A DNA stretch of 64,000 nt from NCBI GenBank assembly GCA_013396525.1, contig VWYX01000927.1, positions 193,085-257,084 on the forward strand, given 5' to 3'. A program made the position numbers and the translations under genes. The stretch comes from Chaetorhynchus papuensis (Eukaryota > Chordata > Aves > Passeriformes > Rhipiduridae). The notes under the pieces are model-generated. The model did not search any database, was not told the DNA's origin, and saw nothing but the letters and a program-made list of their open reading frames with translations. This document shows positions 12,403 through 25,145 of this stretch, one piece after another (the stretch's first letter is position 1; each line of letters begins with the position of its first letter).

Positions 12403-14001
12403 GAATTGCAAACAAAGCGACCTGCACTACGCAACCAAAAACTGCACTAAAGGAATATTAAAATTGATCAGCCAAACACTCTGTAACAAGGAAAAATCAG
12501 ATTTTTGTATTTTTATCTAAACTAATTTAGCTGCCTCATGCATATAAAATATGGTATTTTGGTTAATTAGCATGCATTGCTTTATATACTGAAGATCACC
12601 CACTTTGGGCCTGTGGCTGGAATTTTTTTTTTTTTCCTATCACACTGTCTGAATCCCCAGGACACGCATGTTGTGTCCTGGTCAGCTCTCTTTGATTGAT
12701 CTTCTTGTGGCAACAGATAAACCTGTGGCTGTGTAGTGAGTGGCTTCTTGCACACCAGGGAGGCCACAGCAGGGCAAAGATCTGTCCTTCTGGCTTCACA
12801 GCTCACAGGGGGAGCTTTGTAGAATGTACACTTGATATTTATGATAGTAATTGGGGCCCTGATAGTGCAAGTGATGGGCCCCCGCTCCTGATTGCATCAT
12901 CTGTACAGCACGGAGCCCTCCTTGTGGGGAGCTGATCTCTGGTCAGATTGTGGCAGAGCACATCAGCAGCCACCCAGAAAGAATTTCACCGTTTTCCCCC
13001 CTGAAGGGTTTCTGCTCCAGCTGAGCAAGGCAAATTGCTTTTTGTGTCTGATTTCTATCTCCTGCACTCGTGGTGGGCTTGTTTCCTCTACCATTGCTCC
13101 AGTGCTTAACTCCGTTCTGTTTGATACAAGTTTTGAATCCCTTTGATATAAATAGTCACCTCATTGTCACTCACTAAATACTTCTAGAAGTTTTAGTGCT
13201 GTAAATATGTGTTTAGGGCAGCTGTGATTGCTGGATCCCTGGTAGCCAGCAGTGCATCTGCAGTTTTTGTTGTGATGTTTACAGCATGCTATGAATTCTG
13301 TCCTGACCTTGTTAAAATTTATTCTCCTCCTGCATGTCTCTGAGCAGTTATTTAGTTTTCCTTGTTTCCTGTCAGTTTCTAGGAAGGTTTCATTCTCTGT
13401 GCCATAATGAAAATGTTTTGTCCCTGTAAAGACAGATTTAGTTGTTATTCACAGCATTAAAAGGTGGTATTTCTGTCATTTTCAAAAGCTTGTTAATAAA
13501 TCTGGTATAACAGTGCCCCTGTAAATGCTGACTCCAGCTCACAGATTCTGCTGCTTTTTGAAGTTAGCTTACCCTCTCACGTTTCCATTCTTGTCAGATG
13601 ACACTTGCCCTGAGTCTCAGGTGCTAATTTAGTACTCATGTCACAGCTGATGTTCTAGAAGCATGCTCTCTGTAGTTAACATTTGAGATCTAACTACTCC
13701 CTTTCTATCGGTTTATATTTTGTAAATAATTCCATTTCAGTAAACTATTCTACATCACAGAAATACTGACTTTTAGCTTTCACCTTGCATAAAATGTTCT
13801 GCTAAATCTCAATAAAAGAAGATGCAAACTGCTCAAGTGAAGTGCATCACATTACAGTCATCTTTACAATATTTACAAAACACGTACTCTACCGATGCTT
13901 ACTGAAACCAACCTGAAAATAGAACATACTTTTCTCCATAAAATGCACAAGCTTTCTGTTAAATCCATTGCAGAAATAACCCTGTGTACCACTTTCACAT
14001 T

Positions 14002-14023
14002 GCTGCAGCAGCAGCAGCAACAG
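14002..14023. repeat. CAG-type trinucleotide repeat
   Basis: GCTGCAGCAGCAGCAGCAAC lies in non-coding context with no surrounding open frame of note. Confidence 0.9.
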
Positions 14024-14565
14024 ATATTCTGAAAACAGATGGCTAACCTTCTGAATGGTATTATTCATGTTTCCATAATAACATTCTAAAGACCACAGTG
14101 CTGCACCTGTTTTAAATTCTTCCTTTTTAAGGATAAAGTACTGTCAAATTTCAAATATGCAGCTCTAGATACAGGAGAAACTGTGATTTTAATGGAAGAA
14201 AAGTGTTTGATCGTGTACTAACTTTTTTTTTTTTAATGCAATTTTCAGGTCTGGAAATAGTAATTTATTACAGTTAAAGAATAAATTTTGTGTTTCTTCT
14301 TCTCCCAGTCAGTTCTGTGGTTGTGAAACAGACTCTGACTAGCCTAATGTTTGGAGTTACCTTCCCTTAGAGCAGGTCCCTCAGCATATTCTGTCATGTT
14401 TCTGTAATCTGAACATGCAAAGATGCTTAATTATTACTCTGCAGTATTCTCATTAATGATATAGGGTGCTTCCAGAGCATCCTATAATAATCCTATAATC
14501 AACTAGTGAGTCTGGCTCGCTGCAGGGGTCACAGTGAGCCACCTTGGTTCCTTAGGGAAGAGTTA

Positions 14566-14790
14566 GGAATATGGAATTGCTGTACCGCATCAAAGCCAGG
14601 GTTCACTGAACCCTCTATTCCGTGTATGATGCTGAGAGTAGCTCAGGTGCTGCAGAAGTCTGTATTATACGACTCCTGTGGGAAATATGGATTAATTTCC
14701 ATCTTAAATCTTGAAGTGAAAAGATTGCCTGAGCACCCACATAAATTTCCAGTTTCTTTTAGAACCTTGTTAAAGCCTTGGCTTCGAAAA
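14566..14790 (+). mobile_element. Diverged ancient amniote interspersed repeat
   Basis: The segment ATGGAATTGCTGTACCGCAT, followed by TCAAAGCCAGGG and then CTCAGGTGCTGCAGAAG, resembles an old interspersed repeat found across turtles, crocodilians and birds. Its core, as I recall it, reads GGAATTGCYGTACYGGATCA and is followed by a CAGATGCTTCAGAGGAAG-like part. The order and spacing of the parts agree. Divergence is high, so the insertion should be very old. I do not give a family name because I cannot check it. The 3' limit is approximate. Confidence 0.45.
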
Positions 14791-16826
14791 TTGAGTCTGT
14801 GACATGATGACAAGTGTGCTCTACCCCTTCAGGTGACAGGTCTTGTACAGCCCAAACCAGAGGTCAAACTACAGCCATAGCTCTTTTCCTGGCAGGGAAA
14901 GAAGGAAGAATGGGACCCAGTGCAAGAGATCTGCTCCCAGCTGGATGCCCAGCAGAGCTACTCCTCTACAGCATGAAGTCCATGGCTCTCTTAGCTATGG
15001 GGTTGTTCAAACTGCTTGCTTAAATTTTTATTAAATGCCCTCTTACTCTGAAAAGAATACTTCCACTTGAAAGTTACTGGGGTATTGAATAATTTCCTTG
15101 GGTAAGTGAAAGAAATATTAACCAAGGAGGATTGTAGGGAAATAGATAAAATCAGATGTTCATTAGTTGCTCTATATTTACTATAAAATTATCTAATTTC
15201 ATAGTTTGTTTAAAATTTCATGTGAATCTTTATACCTAAGACACAGTTGTACGTCTCATAAACATAAAGCACGTAACTGTGTATAGAAGACATAACTTAA
15301 AGAATGCAGTATCTTGTAAGGATAAGAATAAATAGGGCAGAACAGATCCTTGAGTCTTCATAAAGTGTCTCACGAGATGTTTTCCAATTACTTTATCTGC
15401 CGTTAATAATTATCGTGGTAAGTGCTAGATTGAAAAATCAATCTCCTAACTAGGCCATGTTTAGTAAATTCAGCCCAGAACCATATGTTAGCTAAAATTT
15501 ATATAACTCTGAGCTAAACCACCCTCACTGTACGCATGGGGAGTGAATACGGCTAACATACATAAGAGTGTAATCAGTCAGACAAGACTGAGTTCATATC
15601 CTGTTTTGTAAGAAGAAAGATATTTTTAATTTGATTTTTTTTTTTTTGCTGCCTTGATTGCTTATGTGTGCACTGGAAAATAATCAGACACAGCATGAAT
15701 TATCATATCTTGGCCCTCCAGACAAAAAAGGAATGGAACAAAGGCTCCCAATTATTTCCACTGCCACAGCATCATTTGGAGGCTTAACTGTGAACAGAGT
15801 CTTGAGAAAACTTACTACTTTTTGCTGGTGAGAGATAGGTAGAGAAGATGTAGGAAGAATTTTGATGTGGTATATTTTTTTAATAAAGCTGGGAAATCTA
15901 AAGCAAGTCACAAGATGACAACTTCATCATTATTTGAGAGCAGTACTGCTTATAAATTAAATACATATAAACCCCACATTGTTCAACTGTTATACCCATT
16001 CAAAAAACCACTTAAGGAATACTTACTTTTTTATGTAAAGGTAAGTGCAAAACTGCCTGTAGTCGTAACAAGGGTATAAAATCAAAGAAGTTTACATGAA
16101 GAGGTGACTATGTTACCTGAAGTACAGTCTCTTAGCTAATTTTCAGTGGCTGATATGTGGCATTATCTGACATTCAAAGACCTTCAGGTGCATTTATGAG
16201 ACTGTGTATGACACTAGAATGAAAAATTCAGTTTTGAAAGCTATGAAGAAATAGCATCACACAGGATATTATCCTTTTCATTACTTTTTCTTGACAATTT
16301 TGACACAATAAAAATATATATTATATATCACATATATAAAGATCTTCATGCAAGTGTTGGATTTTTTGTTTGCTTTACATGTCTGTGCTGCAGTAACTGG
16401 AGTCAGGGTGGGTGTGCAAGCGAGTGTGTGATGGGTAGCAAAGATAAACCAGATGAGCTGACAAGCAGGTGTAATGGTCTGGGAAATGAGGAGATAAAAG
16501 GATCTCCAAGGGACATCTCAGAGCTGTGATACACGTGTGTACCTCTGGAGACAAGAGCACAGGCAGTCAGATATGGGGACTAGGGGAGTCCTGGGGAGTG
16601 TGAGGGGGGTAGGAGTGGTGGTTGTGCCAGCAACTGCAGTAGGGCTGTGGCTGCAGGAGTTTGTGTGATGCTGACAGAGCTTTAGCAGTGAAATTCTTCA
16701 GCTCTCTAGTATTTTGTGAGAAATCCGTCTTTCCCATGCATGCTAACTAAAACAAAGTTACCAGTACTTATCAATAGTCACACCTGCACTTGTTTTTCCC
16801 AGATTGTTATGACTTCATATTCCCAT
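14791..16826. other. Unassigned AT-rich non-coding stretch
   Basis: No gene or repeat family is recognised. It contains T13 at 15635-15647 and an AT-rich block near 16308-16340. TTGTTATGACTTCA occurs just before the LTR (16804-16817) and again at its start (16826-16839). Confidence 0.6.
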
Positions 16827-17047
16827 TGTTATGACTTCAATTAGAAAAACACTTGGGAACAGACATGCTAGAGTTGGGCCAACCCCCTCGACGGGTGGAT
16901 GGCCAGAGAACCAATTACTTTATGCCATTTAACTCACTTTGCAAACTAACATATAAAAACCTCGGGAAAAAAGCCATTAAACCCAGCTTTGCCGCTTTTC
17001 TACTGACCTGGACTCGTGTGGTTTTCCTACCTGTCTGCGTTACAACA
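16827..17047 (+). mobile_element. Compact solo LTR of an endogenous retrovirus (ERVK-like)
   Basis: A 221-bp TG...CA unit starts TGTTATGACTTC and ends GCGTTACAACA. It shows U3-R-U5 order on the plus strand: a CCAAT box at 16911-16915, a TATA box (ATATAAAA) near 16951-16958, a polyadenylation signal ATTAAA at 16976-16981, and a short downstream part. The close spacing of TATA box and polyadenylation signal implies a very short R region, as in alpharetrovirus-like and ERVK-type avian LTRs. The unit is shorter than most LTRs, so part of U3 may be deleted. No primer-binding site follows 17047, which fits a solo LTR. A target-site duplication is not evident. Confidence 0.6.
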
Positions 17048-17869
17048 GCGACAGGTTTGTATGTCCAAGTGCCAGGAATGGGACAGACTGGATTGATTCC
17101 AGGGGCCAGAGACAGGGCAGTGTGAGTCCTGCTGCTGGAGAGATCCACCTCCCGCATATGTGAACGTGTGTATTTACTTTTACTGGTACAAACCCATCCT
17201 GATGCATCAGAGAGGAGACAACTGGTGCTGCCACTCTCCCTGGGGTGCCCTGTGTGTCCTGTTGGTGTGGCCATCAGTGCATAACTCTGTATTGTACATG
17301 GCTTTTAGCAGAGTCCCCGTCTGAAATATGTGCTCACCTTGCTACTGCAGAGACCAGGACCAAGCTGGACTGGGATGGACCTGGGTCCCATTGAATGCCA
17401 GAGGAGGTCCAGAAGATAAGGAAGGAGGGATCCAAGAGTTTCCCAAGCTTGTCTGATAGGGTGATAAGACTCACAATGTAAAGGTTGATAAGAATGACCA
17501 AACAAGCCACAGAGACCATCCACTACAGATCTCTCCAGACTATAATGGCTTTTGCAGCACCACAATCATATGAGGTGCAAGAGAGGATGAAACTGGGTCA
17601 CAGTGGATATAAACAAAATATTCATCAGGAACTTTTAGAGATTCCAGAGGCTGCTCTAAATTGAGTCATACATCAGAAAGGGATGCCCACTGCTGTCCCC
17701 GAGGATAAACTTGTAAAGGAAGGGTTGTTGAGATTAGAAGATAATGGAAGTAGGTCAGGTTAAAGCAGCAATCTAGTCAATCATTATTTCAAGTACTGAT
17801 TTGTCCCAATTAAGTTAAAGCATTAAGTTAGGAACTAATTTTTCTGGTTTCACTCTCTTCTTTATGGAC

Positions 17870-17886
17870 AAAAAAAAAAAAAAAAA
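17870..17886. repeat. Poly-A run (A17)
   Basis: An uninterrupted run of 17 A. No upstream AATAAA or gene-like body suggests a processed pseudogene. Confidence 0.95.
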
Positions 17887-18818
17887 TCCAGAGAGCAACT
17901 TATCTGATCAGAAATAAATTTTGGTTTTGTTAGTTTTGTTTATTTTTTACTTTAAGGGTGGAATGGTACAAGCTATACAAGTAAAGTCTCTGTCTGAGTT
18001 CTAATTTCTAGACCTGGTCTCTTCCAAAGGTTTAAACACTATAGTCTAAATGGATTGGAGGAGGGAGGATGTGCTTGTAGCTTTAGCGTAGACTGAAACA
18101 ATGAAAGTGCAAGTTTCTTTCTTTCTTTTTCCTACTTGTGTCAACAGTAAGAATGAAATTTCATATTTCCATCCAGTCTGATTGACAGCTGGATGTACAT
18201 CTCAGTCACAAAGAAACACAGAGAGTCATAGTTTACATTTAAGGGTAGTTTTGGGCTAAGATAGCCTCTGTCTGTCTCTAAAATCTGATCTGTTTGGGTT
18301 GTAGTATGGAACAGTCCTCTCAAAGGTTAGGGCAGGGTTTAGGAATCCCTGCCAGCATTCCTCTTAATAAAAAGAATTCTAAAGTGCATAGGTGAGCATA
18401 AGCTACAGCTGAATGCATAACTGCTGATACCTTTACTTACACATTTAGTGCAATATTGGTATTTAATTTACAGCTTTATGAAGTGCTCTGTAATACTCTA
18501 AAGATAATAGGTGAGGTATCAAGGTAAAACATTACTATGCCAGCAATCAGCCACATCTAAAGTAGAAGGGTCAGGCAAAACTCATTGCAAAAGCATAACA
18601 TGAATTTTCCAGGGCTTTTGGTATCTCTGTTGGAGTGCAGATAATTTTTAGCCAGTGAGGAGATCTCCAAAAATATACCTTTATTTGTTGAGTTTTCTTG
18701 GTAGAGTTCTCTGCAATTCATCAATGGTTCCACACAACTCACAGGTCACTGAGAAAGAGTGTAAGGTAACTCCCTCGATCTTTGTACTTCTAAATCCCAA
18801 CAAAATCAGCTTCACTTG

Positions 18819-18866
18819 TAAAACAAACAAAAAAAAAACAAAAAAAAAAAACAAAGGAAAACAAAA
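18819..18866. repeat. A-rich low-complexity tract (AAAAC-type)
   Basis: Runs of A interrupted by single C, giving CAAA, A-run C and AAAAC units. Confidence 0.9.
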
Positions 18867-20790
18867 CCCTCATTTTGCTGTGTAACATTCTGAAATATGT
18901 GGTGTTGAAAATCAAAAAGTAAAGTTGCCACAGGGCTCCATGCAGGTCTTTTTAAATGCTCAAAATATGTAGCAAAAGGATTTAAGTTTTCCTGGATCCA
19001 GGCTCTGTCTGCTGTGCATCAAACAGATGAACTATTCATTCTGCCCAGTGTTTGACATGGCTTATGTTTTGTGGATGTGATTAATTCGTATTGGACTAAT
19101 TGCATTGGAGTTCACATGCTACTAAACCCACACAAACACTTGGGTTTATTCGCTTCAGCTTTGTGCCATAGCTTTTCACCAGCTGAGATCATGGAATGAG
19201 TGAGTATTCAAGGGTACAACTAGCAGAAGTTCATGCAAATACTTTCTAAAAATTTTTAATCAATGGTAGTCTTAGCCCAGAAAGGGAATTTAAAATTGTG
19301 CTAGGTCCATGTGGAGTTTTTGAATAGATATTGTGTGCATAACTAGATCAGTCTCCATTTGACACATCTGGTGTGATTCATCAAAATATATCACACACCT
19401 GACTAATGTAAATTCCCCATTTGTTAAAATTAGAGCGATCTCAGCTTCACTGCTGTAAATCTAGAGCAAATCAACATTTAAATTTCTGTTAATGTCAGGC
19501 AGTTCCATCATCTCAGTAGGTTTGTTCCACATTTATATAGCTATGTGAAATTTCACAATCTGTTCTAAATTTCCTTACTGCTATGATAGGGTGATGCACT
19601 TGCACACAAAAATAAAACAAACATTTCAATGTATGGGAAAAAAAGAGAAAATATGTACTACAACATTCTGGTGTCAGTACTATTACAATATTGTAATAAA
19701 TTCTAGTAATCTACATACCATGGGAAATCAATTTTATATACCCCATCAAATTCCACCATTTCTTAAAGTGACAATTTTAAAGGTAAATTTTCTGAAAAAA
19801 AAAAAGAAATTTCAGAATGCACCCTGTAATTAAAAAAACTTACACATTACTGACAAAATTTTTTCCAATATACACTAACCCATATAAATCAACAGTATTT
19901 TCACTGATGTCAAAGGCATTAAAGGAGTTTTACAGAAGTCTGAAGAAACAGTCATGCTCATAACATCTAGAGAATATGGAATAATTTACAGAGGTTTTAG
20001 CTGTGTGTGAACAAAACAGTTTTGGAGAAGGAAAAAAAACTGACCCAGATTATGTATGAAAATTTTCTCCAAATCTGTAGTCATTGATGAAAAAATAATC
20101 ACTTAAAATTTAGTTGCTTTGTTTTTGCTTGAAGTCTAATAAAAGATACCCTGCCATCATGAGTCATCTCTTTTGTGAAAATAAATGGGTTTGGACTGAA
20201 TTCTCTTCCTTTAACATTGCTGCTTGTAAAGTGCAATGTCATAGGGATTATAATGCCTTGAGGGAAAAATCCCCAAACCTTTCATTAAATAATTCTTGCA
20301 TATGACCACAAAAAATGACTAGTACTGTAGATTACAGTATAAATTCCAGATTTATTTGAAGACCTAGTTTTTTTCAGAGAAATGAAACTTGTTTTGGATA
20401 CAGGACAGTGAGCCACTCATCTGAAGAGAAGAAATGCTTGTCTAAGAAATGAAGTCTCATGAATATTTCCAATTCTTTGTTGATTCCATGAATGCAAAAA
20501 AAGAGGCAGAATTCTCTATCAGAAAATAGATTAATAACTTGTCAAGAAAACAACATGCTTAGGAAAGGTTTGCTAGGAAACTGAAACACTAAGAAAACAG
20601 GTGCAAAAAAATGAAGTAACACATACCACACACTCAGACAACATGAGACAGACAATCATGCACAAAATAGCTCAGATGTGGACTAATTATTTGGGAAATT
20701 TAAGGTTTTGGGTTCAGTCCCTTGCCTGGGCAAAAATGACTGAGCTGTTTTGAGTGTGCTTCAGCCTCCCTGTCTTCTTTTTGGCAACAG

Positions 20791-21071
20791 TTTAGCTCCA
20801 GAGTGCCATGGGGACTCTGAAGCAAAAAGATCCCAGGCTTCAGGAGTCCTTGAAAGGGTGTGTGCAGGGGATGGGCGGGCAGGGAGAGGACTTCTTGGGG
20901 CTGCTACCAGCTCTGCAGCACCAACACAGCCTTGACTCCATCCCATCCTGCAACACCCTGGTGGTCCCGGACCTTGTTTCCACGCCCCTCAGCAGGATAT
21001 ACCAGGAGAATTTGGATGGGATCCTTCCTCCTTTACAGCCCTCACCCATGTCTGTTCAGGATCTGGGTTAG
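20791..21071 (+). other. Candidate exon / small open frame behind an acceptor-like site
   Basis: A pyrimidine-rich tract ending TTCTTTTTGGCAACAG at 20790 looks like a good 3' splice site. Eighteen bases later, GTGCCATGGGG at 20803-20813 gives a strong Kozak context for an 87-codon frame (20808-21071), which ends with TAG. The predicted peptide is rich in L, P, S, Q and G, with no signal peptide, membrane segment or domain I recognise. The block is clearly more GC-rich than its flanks. It could be a terminal exon of an unknown transcript, part of a lncRNA, an old repeat, or chance. There is no recognisable AATAAA close downstream. Confidence 0.2.
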
Positions 21072-23060
21072 CAATTTTGAAGGGAGAGAATTCATTTAGC
21101 CTGAGTTGCATCACCCAAGATTAGATGTGCACTGCGAGAGCGCTGCCATGGCCGGAGAGATTTGCCATGCCTAAAACATCAAGGATTTCCTGGCTTCAAA
21201 CTGGGCGTGCAGTATTCCTACAAAGTATTTGAATCCTTTCATTTCTTTACACTTGTTCTCTCAGCAGAAGCTGCTCGTCCCCAAGGTAAATAGAAAGGTC
21301 TTGTTCTGTGTACTACGTGGTGCTGAAAGAATGCATCTACACGGGATGAGATGTAATTTGTAAGCAGGTCATGTTTCCTACATGGCCCTGCTACCTGCTG
21401 ATAGCTTATCTAAGAAGACTGAGTAAAAGAGATGTGAAATGATATCAAGCAGAAGGGAAAGTAAGTAAAGAAATCTGCAAAGTAAGGCAATCTACAACTG
21501 CTGTTGTGAATATAGAGCTTCCAACTTTTATGGAAAGGGTACACCTCAATCATCTTGAAAACATACCAAATAACACCCAAACATGATTTCTGAATATAAA
21601 TTGCTTTCTCAACTGGAATGAAATATTCTTCTACAGAAAGGTTTTAGGTGACCCAACGTCCAACATTCCCTCTTTGTGTTTCTATATTATTATTCAGTCT
21701 TTGGAAGAGGGCTTACATGGATATATATATTTATCTGATGGGCATGGACTTGGAATGACACCCAGCTGCTTCCAGCAGACTATTAAGCCTGTCAAGTGAT
21801 CGAGCTTGAACAGCACAAGAAACCATTATACTCATTTAGTAATAGATCTAGGAAAATGAATCTTGCTGTGACTCAGTAGAGCTGAAATACTTGGCTGGCT
21901 GTAACACTTGTCAAATTATTCTAATTAGATGCTCTGGTATATGATTTACAATTGTACTTTCTTATAAGGAAGTTGTACCAGTAACTCAAAATTTAATCTA
22001 GTCTAGAATACCAAGGAGCAAGAGGTGGGTTCTGAGGACAAACCAACCAAGTCTCATAGACTTGGAAAAGAGAAGGAAAGAGTGGAATGAAACATAAAAC
22101 TGTGGTTCAATAAAAAGAATGCTCCTAGACTCCAGCTGAGTTGTATCTTTGGATTTAAATGTGCCGTCTCAGCCCTTCTAACAGTATAAGACGGTATCAG
22201 TCCTGACTCTATCAGCATTTTACAGAAATCCACCAGCAGCTAAAGACTTTAAAGCATAATACCCTAAATGTGTGTGCAGTGCTAGTTTCTGAGCTGGTGT
22301 TACGGTGTCAGGCAGCTCAAAGATGCTGAGGCACACACAGTACAACGATGGCATATCAGTGCCAGACAAGCTGGAGAGTCTTAGGCTGAAATGGATTGTC
22401 ATGATCACAGGCTAAGTCTCCCATGTAGTGCTGAATCTGAAATTTCAGTCAGTAACTTTGGCAGTAGAGGAAATCATCCCTGAGTTATGTAGAAGTGAAC
22501 AGTTTTAGAAAATTTACTTGTAAGTTTTGAGGAAGAACTTATGCACATATACATAGAAATATATGATTAGTTCTGTTACTGTACAGTAGAATAAAAAAGA
22601 AAATATACTTCAGTTATCCTAGCTTTACCTTGTAATATGAAAAAAAATGTTGAAAAGTTATCTTTTTTCTCTATGCAATTTAATTCCAGTTGAAGATGGC
22701 TTAGTTATGGCTAGTTTGTTACTATTTCAGGGGGAAAAATAAGATTTCAAGAATTGGCTCTAACTTCAGCTCTATGCTATTGGGAATATTCTGCAGAAGT
22801 AGACTAGCATTATATCTGAATAAAATAATAGAGAGATATCCCAGCAAACAGACTTATTTCATTATCCTGTACTTTAAAATTTTCTGCTGCCTCATAAAGG
22901 TTCCAGGACTCTGATTCACACAGCAGAGCTAGTTAACACGAGTAATCCCTGGCCTATTGAAATTCATCCAGTAAAATACACAGTGCAACAGGCCATGACT
23001 CAAGTAGAAAGGCTACTATGGGCTGAATGGGGATCTAGAGTTGCATATAAGCATATATTC
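21072..23060. other. Unassigned non-coding stretch
   Basis: No gene or repeat family is recognised. The sequence is low-copy-looking, with a short AT tract near 21721-21730. Confidence 0.6.
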
Positions 23061-23369
23061 ATAAAATCACAGAATATCCTGAGTTGGAAGGGACCCACAA
23101 GGGTTGAGTCCAAATCCTGACCCTGCACAGGATGCCCCAAGAATCCCATCATGTCCCTGAAAGCATTGTCCATATGCTTCTTGAGACCTGTCAGGTGCTC
23201 TGACCACTGCCCTGGGGTCCAGTGCCTGACCATCTTCTGGGTGAAGTACTTTTTTCCAATATCCAAACTAAACCTCCCCTGACACAACTTCAGGCCATTC
23301 CCTTGGGTCCTGCCATTGGTCACCACAGAGAAAAGACCAGTGCCAGCTCCTCCTTTTTCCCTCACAAGA
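23061..23369 (-). mobile_element. CR1 LINE fragment, 3' UTR only (CR1-J-like)
   Basis: The plus strand starts at the element's 3' terminus (ATAAAATCACAGAATATCCT) and continues through GAGTTGGAAGGGACCCACAA, CTAAACCTCCCCTGACACAA and CTTCAGGCCATTCCCTTGGG. This is the reverse complement of the CR1 3' UTR, in the same subgroup as the copy at 3843-4410. Only about 310 bp remain and no coding part is retained. A small internal deletion seems likely in the segment near 23190-23240, where it is shorter than the sister copy. A minus-strand frame (23000-23365) crosses it and is not a real gene. Confidence 0.92.
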
Positions 23370-25014
23370 TGTCTACTTTTAAGATGTAATTCTGAACTAG
23401 AAAATGCTAAATGTGTCTGAGCACCTCTAGCTGCAGCCTAATCAGACTCTGCATCTGCACATAAAGATATCAGTGAACTTCTAAACCAACTTTGCATGTG
23501 TTTGCTTCATTTGCACAGGTTGTTATTCTCATTTCCTGATGCCAAAGCTATAAAATATTTATGAAATATCAAGGCTGAGTTTTGTCCTTGTTTGACAGTA
23601 TGATTAAGTTGTGAAAATTTTAGACTCACAAAGCACGCATGCTTTGCACCATCAGTCTTACGGGGTTTCTTACCATTTCTGAACAACAACAAACCAAAGT
23701 CCCTTACCCCCAAGCCTCACATAAAACGAAACAAAACCTTTGAATATCTGGAAGAAGACACAAGAATAAGACTCCAAACCCTCAGATGAGGATGGAATTC
23801 CCCAAGTGGGAACTAGGCCAGTTGGCAACAAAGGCTCCAGTAAGATGGGGCTGAGCTTGGTGTCAAGACAACACTGCATAGTCATCCTTAGTAGCAAAGA
23901 TATAATTCTTTAGCCAATAACTGCTAGCTGAGAATGCCCAGAAAAACTCCCATTGCCGTCCCGTTGCTGGTGATGTGCAAAACCTCAGCTTAAGACTCCA
24001 TTTGAATACCTGTGGAACCAAAATCTGGAGGCTGCAGAATCAAACATGGGACTAAATGTGTTTCAGAGCACCTCAAACATGAGAAACTACTGGTTTCAAT
24101 GCTTTTTATACTGCTCTTGCCTTGCATTCTGATCATTATTCTGGTACAACTGTAATGGAAACTGAGGCCTTAATTCTAAATATAGTTTTCCAGGAAAATC
24201 AAAGAAAGATGAAGTTGTGCATCATCAGCATGGCTAATGGCAATTGAGATGCAGACATTAATACAGCCAGATGTTAGTGACCTTCTCTAGAAGGGTGTTT
24301 CCAGAGGAATAAATAATAAATAGATCCACGTAATGGAACTTGTTACAAGATTTTCTCAGCAGGATGCATATTTGTTACTGCAATATGTAGTTTACTGAAA
24401 AGTCCTTCTGCAATGTTTCTTAATACTCTGTGGATGAGTTTCAACCTAATACAGAATTTTGGTTTTCATCTTTGGAATTTTTTTAAAGATGTTTTAGTAC
24501 AAGCTTTACCAAAGCTGATTCTTACCAACAGCTGACTCAAAGGTGAGACTTCTTCACGTATGCACATTTATTTCCTGTTAAAGCCTGAGTTTATTTAATT
24601 CATATTGAGAATCCTAACAGAGCAGGAATCAGTTAGGAAGATCCTAGCTATAACATTTTGAAGAATTGCTGTGCCTGTACAGCTTGGACTGGGAATCACC
24701 TTCTCTGGGAATGCCTCCTGTTCTCACATTTGCTTCTGCCATGTATCAGGGCAGAAACTAAAGAACCAAGATTTATAATGAAATCCCACTATATTTCTTA
24801 TCAAAAGCAAGTATTTCTGCGCTTGTTGATTGAAATGCTGACGTCATGCCAGTTTTCGTTCATCTAAACTGCCAGCATCTCCCAGATGTGACTGTCAATG
24901 TACCTCCCTGTTCCTTTGTTCTAGTGCCACACTATTTTCTGTATTCTATTCACAAAGTTCTCAGTCTAGATTGGAGTGTTCCATCATCAATTTAAAGTAA
25001 ACTGTTAATCCTAT
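23370..25014. other. Unassigned non-coding stretch between two CR1 fragments
   Basis: No gene, repeat family or notable simple repeat is recognised. Confidence 0.6.
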
Positions 25015-25145
25015 GAAGACAGGCTGGGAGAGTTGTGGTTGCTCAGCCTGGAGAAGAGGAGGCTCCAGGGAGGTCTTAGAGCACCTTCCAATACCTGAAG
25101 GAGGCTGACAAGAAGGCTGGAGATGGACTTCTTACAAGTGCTTTG
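25015..25145 (+). mobile_element. Short CR1 LINE fragment, plus orientation
   Basis: The segment contains GGCTGGGAGAGTTGTGGTTG, CTCAGCCTGGAGAAGAGGAG, GCTCCAGGGAGGTCTTAGAG and CTTCCAATACCTGAAGGAGG. This is the sense strand of the end of CR1 ORF2 and the start of its 3' UTR. It is the only CR1 piece here in plus orientation. Both ends are truncated, and the 3' tail after GACTTCTTACAAGTG decays, so the right boundary is approximate. Confidence 0.88.

Larger units (their letters stand above)
10167..14565. other. Unassigned non-coding stretch with simple repeats
   Basis: No gene is recognised. Simple sequence includes AT/T at 10367-10402, T20 at 11661-11680, A10 at 11702-11711, TAAA at 12386-12402, T13 at 12623-12635, CAG-type at 14002-14023 and T12 at 14223-14234. 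A somewhat GC-richer interval at 12640-13100 may hold an old repeat that I cannot name. Confidence 0.6.
17048..20790. other. Unassigned stretch after the LTR
   Basis: 17048-17560 is GC-richer than average and may be retroviral or other repeat-derived sequence that I cannot identify. The rest is AT-rich with A17 at 17870-17886 and an A/C-rich tract at 18819-18866. No gene is recognised. Confidence 0.55.

Noticed and set aside
23000..23365. 121-codon minus-strand open frame
   Set aside because: It falls on the 3' UTR of a CR1 fragment, which is non-coding in the source element.
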